From positions 1 through 7,184 of the forward strand of contig DOIU01000189.1 in NCBI GenBank assembly GCA_003511825.1: 7,184 nt of DNA, given 5' to 3'. Origin of the DNA: Gammaproteobacteria bacterium (lineage in GTDB: Bacteria; Pseudomonadota; Gammaproteobacteria; Granulosicoccales; Granulosicoccaceae). The translations under genes were made by a program, and so were the position numbers. Below, piece by piece: positions 3,819 through 7,184 of the stretch. Each line of letters starts with the position of its first letter. Position 1 is the first letter of the stretch. The notes under the pieces were generated by a model, which had not been told where the DNA came from, ran no database searches, and saw nothing but the letters and a program-made list of their open reading frames with translations.

Positions 3819-5894
3819 ATGCCGTTTCGACACAGGCCTGACCTTGTCTTTATCCTGATATTGGTTTTTATCGTTGCCGCTTGCATTTTGCTGCTCACCG
3901 GCATCGCCACCGACAACGCCACGAGCCAATCGCTGTTCGCGGTCTCGCTAGGACTGTTAGCGGTTGCGGGGTCAGCGACCTTGCTGCAGTGGTACAACCT
4001 AAAAAACAAGCTCATTCAGCCCTTGCGCTCCGTGGTTCGCGGCGCTGAGATCATCCTGAAAACGCACGCCGCCCATGAGCTGGAAATCAAGCCCGGCCAT
4101 CTGCTGGGACGACTGCCGGAAATTGTTCACGACTTCGGCGATGAAATTGCCGAGTCACGCTCACAGATCTCACGAGCGCTCAAAACCGGCGCACAATCGG
4201 CAGACGATCAGCGCCACTACCTTGAACAGGTCATTCGAGGACTGGATGAAGGCGTCATCGTGTGTGACAGTCAAGCGCGCATTATTCTCTATAACCCGAG
4301 CGCCTACCGAATACTGCAAAGCCCGGAACAACTGGGTCTCGGTCGATCACTCTTCGATGTACTGCTTCGCGGGCCCGTCGAACACACACTGGACGTCATC
4401 CGCGCACAAAGCACATCCGACATCAACGGCTCAAGCCCAACCAGCAAATCGACTGATTTCGTCTGCTCAGTGCTGAATAAAGAGCACATGCTGCATTGCC
4501 GCATGGGCTTGCTGGATGACGAATCAGACGCCGTGGATTCACGCGGTTTCGTCATGACCCTGTCAGACGTGACCGCCCGCCAGGGCGCCCTGCGCAAGCG
4601 CAATGAGCTGCTGCGCAAAACCGTTGAACAACTGCGCAGTCCACTGGCCAGCCTGAAAGCGGCGGCCGAGAACATCAATACCCACCCCGACCTCCCGGAA
4701 GAGATGCGTAACGCATTTAACGCCGTCATCGTGGCTGAAAGCGAAAACCTCACCGAACAAATTGATCACCTGGCCCAGGAATCCCGCAAACTGCTGGGCG
4801 GTGAACTCGTCACCGCAGACATTTTCTCCACCGACCTCATCCACAACATCGCCACGCGCGAAGCGGTTGAAAACACCTTCGCCATCACCCAGACCGGCTT
4901 ACCCTTGTGGATGCGCGTCGACAGCCATGCCATGACCGTGTTGATTGAGTTTTACATGCAACAAATCAACACACTGCAAGGCGTGACGTCGTTTGATGTC
5001 GACGCGGATAAACGCGACCAAAAGGTTTATCTCGATCTCACGTGGCAAGGTACCCCCGTTACCCACAAGCAGCTCAACGCCTGGGAGCTGGAGACCTTAC
5101 CCGACGTCGTCGGCTTCCCGACCGTATCCCGGGTGCTGCAACAGCACAGCAGTGTGGTCTGGAGCCAAAAGCACCCGCGCATCGACGGCAGTGCCATTTT
5201 GCGCATCCCCGTGCCAGGGTCAAACCGACCTGTCGAAAGCGCGAGTGAGACCTTACCGCCCCGCCCAATGGTCTATGATTTTGATCTGGCCCAGCTCGCC
5301 GGTGACGACGCAACCGTCAAAAACCAGCGCCTGCGCGAACTGAATTTCGTCGTCTTTGATACCGAAACCACGGGTCTGAATCCCGATCAAGGTGACGAAA
5401 TTATTCAGATCGCGGGCGTGAGGGTCGTGAACCAGCGGATTCTCACCGATGAGGTCTTTGATCAGTTGGTCTACCCCAACCGTTCTATCCCTAAAAGCTC
5501 CATCCGCTTTCACGGGATTACTGATGATGACGTGCAAGGCAAGCCATTGATTGACGAGGTGTTGCCCGATTTTCATCGCTTCGTCGGCAACTCCGTGCTG
5601 GTCGCGCACAACGCTTGGTTCGATCTTAAGTTCCTAAAGCGCCGTGAGATGCAATCGGGCATCCGTTTTCGCAACCCGGTGCTCGACACGCTGATGCTCT
5701 CTGTGTGCTTGCATGGCCACGAGGTGGATCAATCCTTGGATGCCATTGTGGCACGCCTGGGCATTGAAATTCTCGAGCGTCACACCGCACTGGCGGACAG
5801 CTTGGCCACGGCCGAGCTGCTGCTCAGGCTGATCGATTTGCTGGAAGCGCAGGGTATAATCACGCTACAAGACGCGTTGAATGCGTACAAATAA
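3819..5894 (+). CDS. Membrane PAS / degenerate histidine kinase / DEDDh exonuclease fusion
   Basis: This 691-residue protein has two N-terminal membrane helices (about 9-30 and 38-58), a HAMP-like stretch (62-115), and a PAS domain (about 133-255, VIVCDSQARIILYNPSA). A histidine-kinase-like core follows (256-466), then a DnaQ-type 3'-5' exonuclease (508-675). The nuclease residues are all present: D514 and E516 (FDTETTGL), D602 (HNAWFDLKFL), H655 and D660 (HTALAD). The kinase part looks dead: the H-box reads VEQLRSPLASLK with E270 where the histidine should be, the N-box asparagine is missing (FYMQQI, 378-383), and the glycine-rich ATP lid is reduced to VGFPTVSRVLQQHSS. AGAGGA (3805-3810) lies 8 nt before the ATG. 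The nuclease should face the cytoplasm; its substrate is unknown. Plain polymerase III proofreading is unlikely given the membrane anchor. It lies in a cluster with a receiver protein and an SLC5-type sensor kinase. Confidence 0.88.
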   Translation: MPFRHRPDLVFILILVFIVAACILLLTGIATDNATSQSLFAVSLGLLAVAGSATLLQWYNLKNKLIQPLRSVVRGAEIILKTHAAHELEIKPGHLLGRLPEIVHDFGDEIAESRSQISRALKTGAQSADDQRHYLEQVIRGLDEGVIVCDSQARIILYNPSAYRILQSPEQLGLGRSLFDVLLRGPVEHTLDVIRAQSTSDINGSSPTSKSTDFVCSVLNKEHMLHCRMGLLDDESDAVDSRGFVMTLSDVTARQGALRKRNELLRKTVEQLRSPLASLKAAAENINTHPDLPEEMRNAFNAVIVAESENLTEQIDHLAQESRKLLGGELVTADIFSTDLIHNIATREAVENTFAITQTGLPLWMRVDSHAMTVLIEFYMQQINTLQGVTSFDVDADKRDQKVYLDLTWQGTPVTHKQLNAWELETLPDVVGFPTVSRVLQQHSSVVWSQKHPRIDGSAILRIPVPGSNRPVESASETLPPRPMVYDFDLAQLAGDDATVKNQRLRELNFVVFDTETTGLNPDQGDEIIQIAGVRVVNQRILTDEVFDQLVYPNRSIPKSSIRFHGITDDDVQGKPLIDEVLPDFHRFVGNSVLVAHNAWFDLKFLKRREMQSGIRFRNPVLDTLMLSVCLHGHEVDQSLDAIVARLGIEILERHTALADSLATAELLLRLIDLLEAQGIITLQDALNAYK

Positions 5895-5918
5895 TCTGCA
5901 CCACGGGAGGGAGACGCC

Positions 5919-6152
5919 ATGCCGGAAACCGACGATCGACAACGGCTGCTGGTCACCGTGCTCTGCGGGCTGCTGCTGTTTAATTACCCGCTCTTGCTGC
6001 TGGCGTCGCGCGATGGATTGATCTTTGGCGTCCCAGTATTGTATTTGTACCTCTTTGGCGTCTGGTTACTCTTGATTGTGGGCGTCCGTTTCTGGGTTCA
6101 ACGCCTGAGCGGCGCTGCCACTGCGTCACAGGATAACGACCCCCGTGCTTAG
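5919..6152 (+). CDS. Small two-helix membrane protein upstream of the SLC5 sensor kinase (CbrX-like position)
   Basis: This 77-residue protein has two hydrophobic helices (about 9-29 and 36-60) joined by a short loop (SRDGLIFGVP) and a polar tail. GGGAGGGAG (5905-5913) is an excellent ribosome site for the ATG at 5919. It starts 24 nt after the exonuclease fusion and its last 8 nt overlap the GTG start of the sensor kinase, so translational coupling is likely. Small two-helix proteins commonly partner solute:sodium symporters (YjcH/DUF485, DUF4212, DUF3311). In Pseudomonas a small gene, cbrX, overlaps cbrA in the same way. By analogy this is either a subunit or a coupler of the sensor; I did not recognise a specific family. 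The second helix (VLYLYLFGVWLLLIVG) is reminiscent of DUF3311. Confidence 0.82.
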   Translation: MPETDDRQRLLVTVLCGLLLFNYPLLLLASRDGLIFGVPVLYLYLFGVWLLLIVGVRFWVQRLSGAATASQDNDPRA

Positions 6153-7184
6153 CGACGGCGTGGTCCTGTTTGCGGCCTTTTTCTACATGGCCATCCTGTT
6201 TGCGATCGCTTATGTGGGCGACCGGCGCTCGCTGGCCAAGCGCAGCATGATCAGCAATCCCTACGTCTATTCGCTGTCGCTGGCGATCTATTGCACGGCG
6301 TGGACGTACTACGGCAGCGTGGGCCGCGCCGCGACGACGGGTCTCGGCTTTTTACCCATTTACCTCGGCCCCACCCTCATGGCCGCGCTGTGGTGGTTTG
6401 TGCTGCGCAAGATCGTGCGAATTGCTAAACGCCACCGTATCACGTCGCTCGCCGACTTCATCGGCTCTCGCTACGGCAAGAGCGCGTCACTGACCAGCCT
6501 GGTTACGGTGATCTGCGTGATCGGCATCCTACCGTATATTTCTTTGCAGCTGAAAGCCGTCGCAGCAAGCTACGCCGTGATTCAGCAGTACCCCGAGGTC
6601 ATCACACCGCAGCTGATCCACAGTAATTTCTGGCAGGACACCGCCTTTTACATTGCCTTGCTACTGGCAGCCTTCACCATCATGTTCGGCACGCGTCAAT
6701 TGGATGCCACCGAACACCACGAAGGCATGGTGGCGGCCATCGCCTTTGAATCGCTGGTCAAGCTGATCGCGTTTCTCGCCGTCGGCATCTATACCACGTT
6801 TTTCCTGTTTGACGGCTTGGGCGCATTGTTCACACAAGCGATGGCGGAGCCTGCATTGGCACGCTTACTCACCCTCGAGGCCATGCCCGGCGGATACACG
6901 AACTGGTTTGCGCTCTTGCTTATTTCTATGCTGGCCGTGTTCTTTCTACCCCGCCAATTCCAAGTGGCCGTGGTCGAGAACACCGACGAAGCGCATATCG
7001 ACAAAGCCACCTGGCTGTTCCCGCTCTACTTGCTGCTGATCAACCTGTTTGTCCTGCCGCTGGCGTTGGGTGGTCTGTTGCTCTTCCCGGAAGGTGCGGT
7101 AGACCCTGACACCTTCGTACTGTCGATACCCATGGCTGGGCAGCAAGAGTGGCTCACGCTGTTCGTATTCATTGGCGGACTCTC
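6145..7184 (+). CDS. SLC5-type transporter/sensor histidine kinase, N-terminal part (CrbS/MxtR/CbrA family)
   Basis: An uninterrupted frame of 346 codons runs off the right edge. It encodes multiple membrane helices of the sodium:solute symporter fold: FAAFFYMAILFAIAYVGDRR (9-28), SNPYVYSLSLAIYCTAWTYY (37-56), then GSVGRAATTGLGFLPIYLGP (57-76), HRITSLADFIGSRYGKS (97-113), and FLPRQFQVAVVEN (267-279). These motifs are those of the sensors CrbS and MxtR, and more distantly CbrA, in which the transporter half is followed by STAC, PAS, HisKA and ATPase domains. Those domains lie beyond the window, so kinase function is inferred. In known relatives the sensor governs carbon use, such as acetyl-CoA synthetase expression for CrbS. 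The GTG at 6145 is chosen for the 8-nt overlap with the upstream gene and AGGA at 6130-6133; a GTG at 6160 is an alternative. A plain transporter without kinase remains possible but less likely. Confidence 0.85.
   Translation, partial: MLSDGVVLFAAFFYMAILFAIAYVGDRRSLAKRSMISNPYVYSLSLAIYCTAWTYYGSVGRAATTGLGFLPIYLGPTLMAALWWFVLRKIVRIAKRHRITSLADFIGSRYGKSASLTSLVTVICVIGILPYISLQLKAVAASYAVIQQYPEVITPQLIHSNFWQDTAFYIALLLAAFTIMFGTRQLDATEHHEGMVAAIAFESLVKLIAFLAVGIYTTFFLFDGLGALFTQAMAEPALARLLTLEAMPGGYTNWFALLLISMLAVFFLPRQFQVAVVENTDEAHIDKATWLFPLYLLLINLFVLPLALGGLLLFPEGAVDPDTFVLSIPMAGQQEWLTLFVFIGGL

Noticed and set aside
5253..5609. 118-codon minus-strand frame within the exonuclease domain
   Set aside because: It lies antisense to the conserved DEDDh motifs and has no recognisable domain.

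Overview
The window looks like chromosomal DNA of a gammaproteobacterium, perhaps a marine or Oceanospirillales-like one. This rests on recognised families only: an acetoacetyl-CoA reductase (PhaB), a close relative of E. coli YcfH, and the start of an SLC5-type transporter/sensor kinase of the CbrA/CrbS/MxtR kind. No rRNA, tRNA, CRISPR array, insertion sequence or integrase was seen. The genus is not resolved.

Layout. Positions 1-297 are the non-coding upstream region of phaB and begin with a perfect dyad matching, as I remember it, the PhaR operator pattern CTGC-N3-GCAG. PhaB (298-1047, +) ends before a strong hairpin terminator. A TATAAT element then precedes a ycfH-type TatD-family hydrolase (1184-1975, +). 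A phage-type repressor (1996-2481, -) is convergent with ycfH and divergent from a Ner/Nlp-like DNA-binding gene (2641-2920, +). The latter appears broken by a single-base frameshift near 2731-2735. The arrangement resembles the repressor/ner switch of a Mu-like phage, but no transposase follows. A 16-bp palindrome lies right after its stop. About 390 bp of non-coding DNA follows, with a perfect TATAAT and several inverted repeats.

The right half is one co-directional signalling cluster. It holds a receiver-only response regulator (3330-3698); a 691-residue membrane protein with HAMP-like, PAS, degenerate histidine-kinase and intact DEDDh exonuclease parts (3819-5894); a 77-residue two-helix membrane protein (5919-6152); and, overlapping it by 8 nt, the N-terminal transporter half of an SLC5-family sensor kinase that runs off the window (6145-7184).

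How the parts may work together (inference). The SLC5-type sensor probably senses a carbon substrate or its flux, as CbrA and CrbS do. The small membrane protein may be its subunit or translational coupler. The receiver protein may take phosphate from this kinase or another. The exonuclease fusion is the most unusual item: the kinase core seems to have lost its phospho-acceptor histidine and ATP-binding motifs and may serve only as a sensory or dimerisation scaffold for a nuclease.
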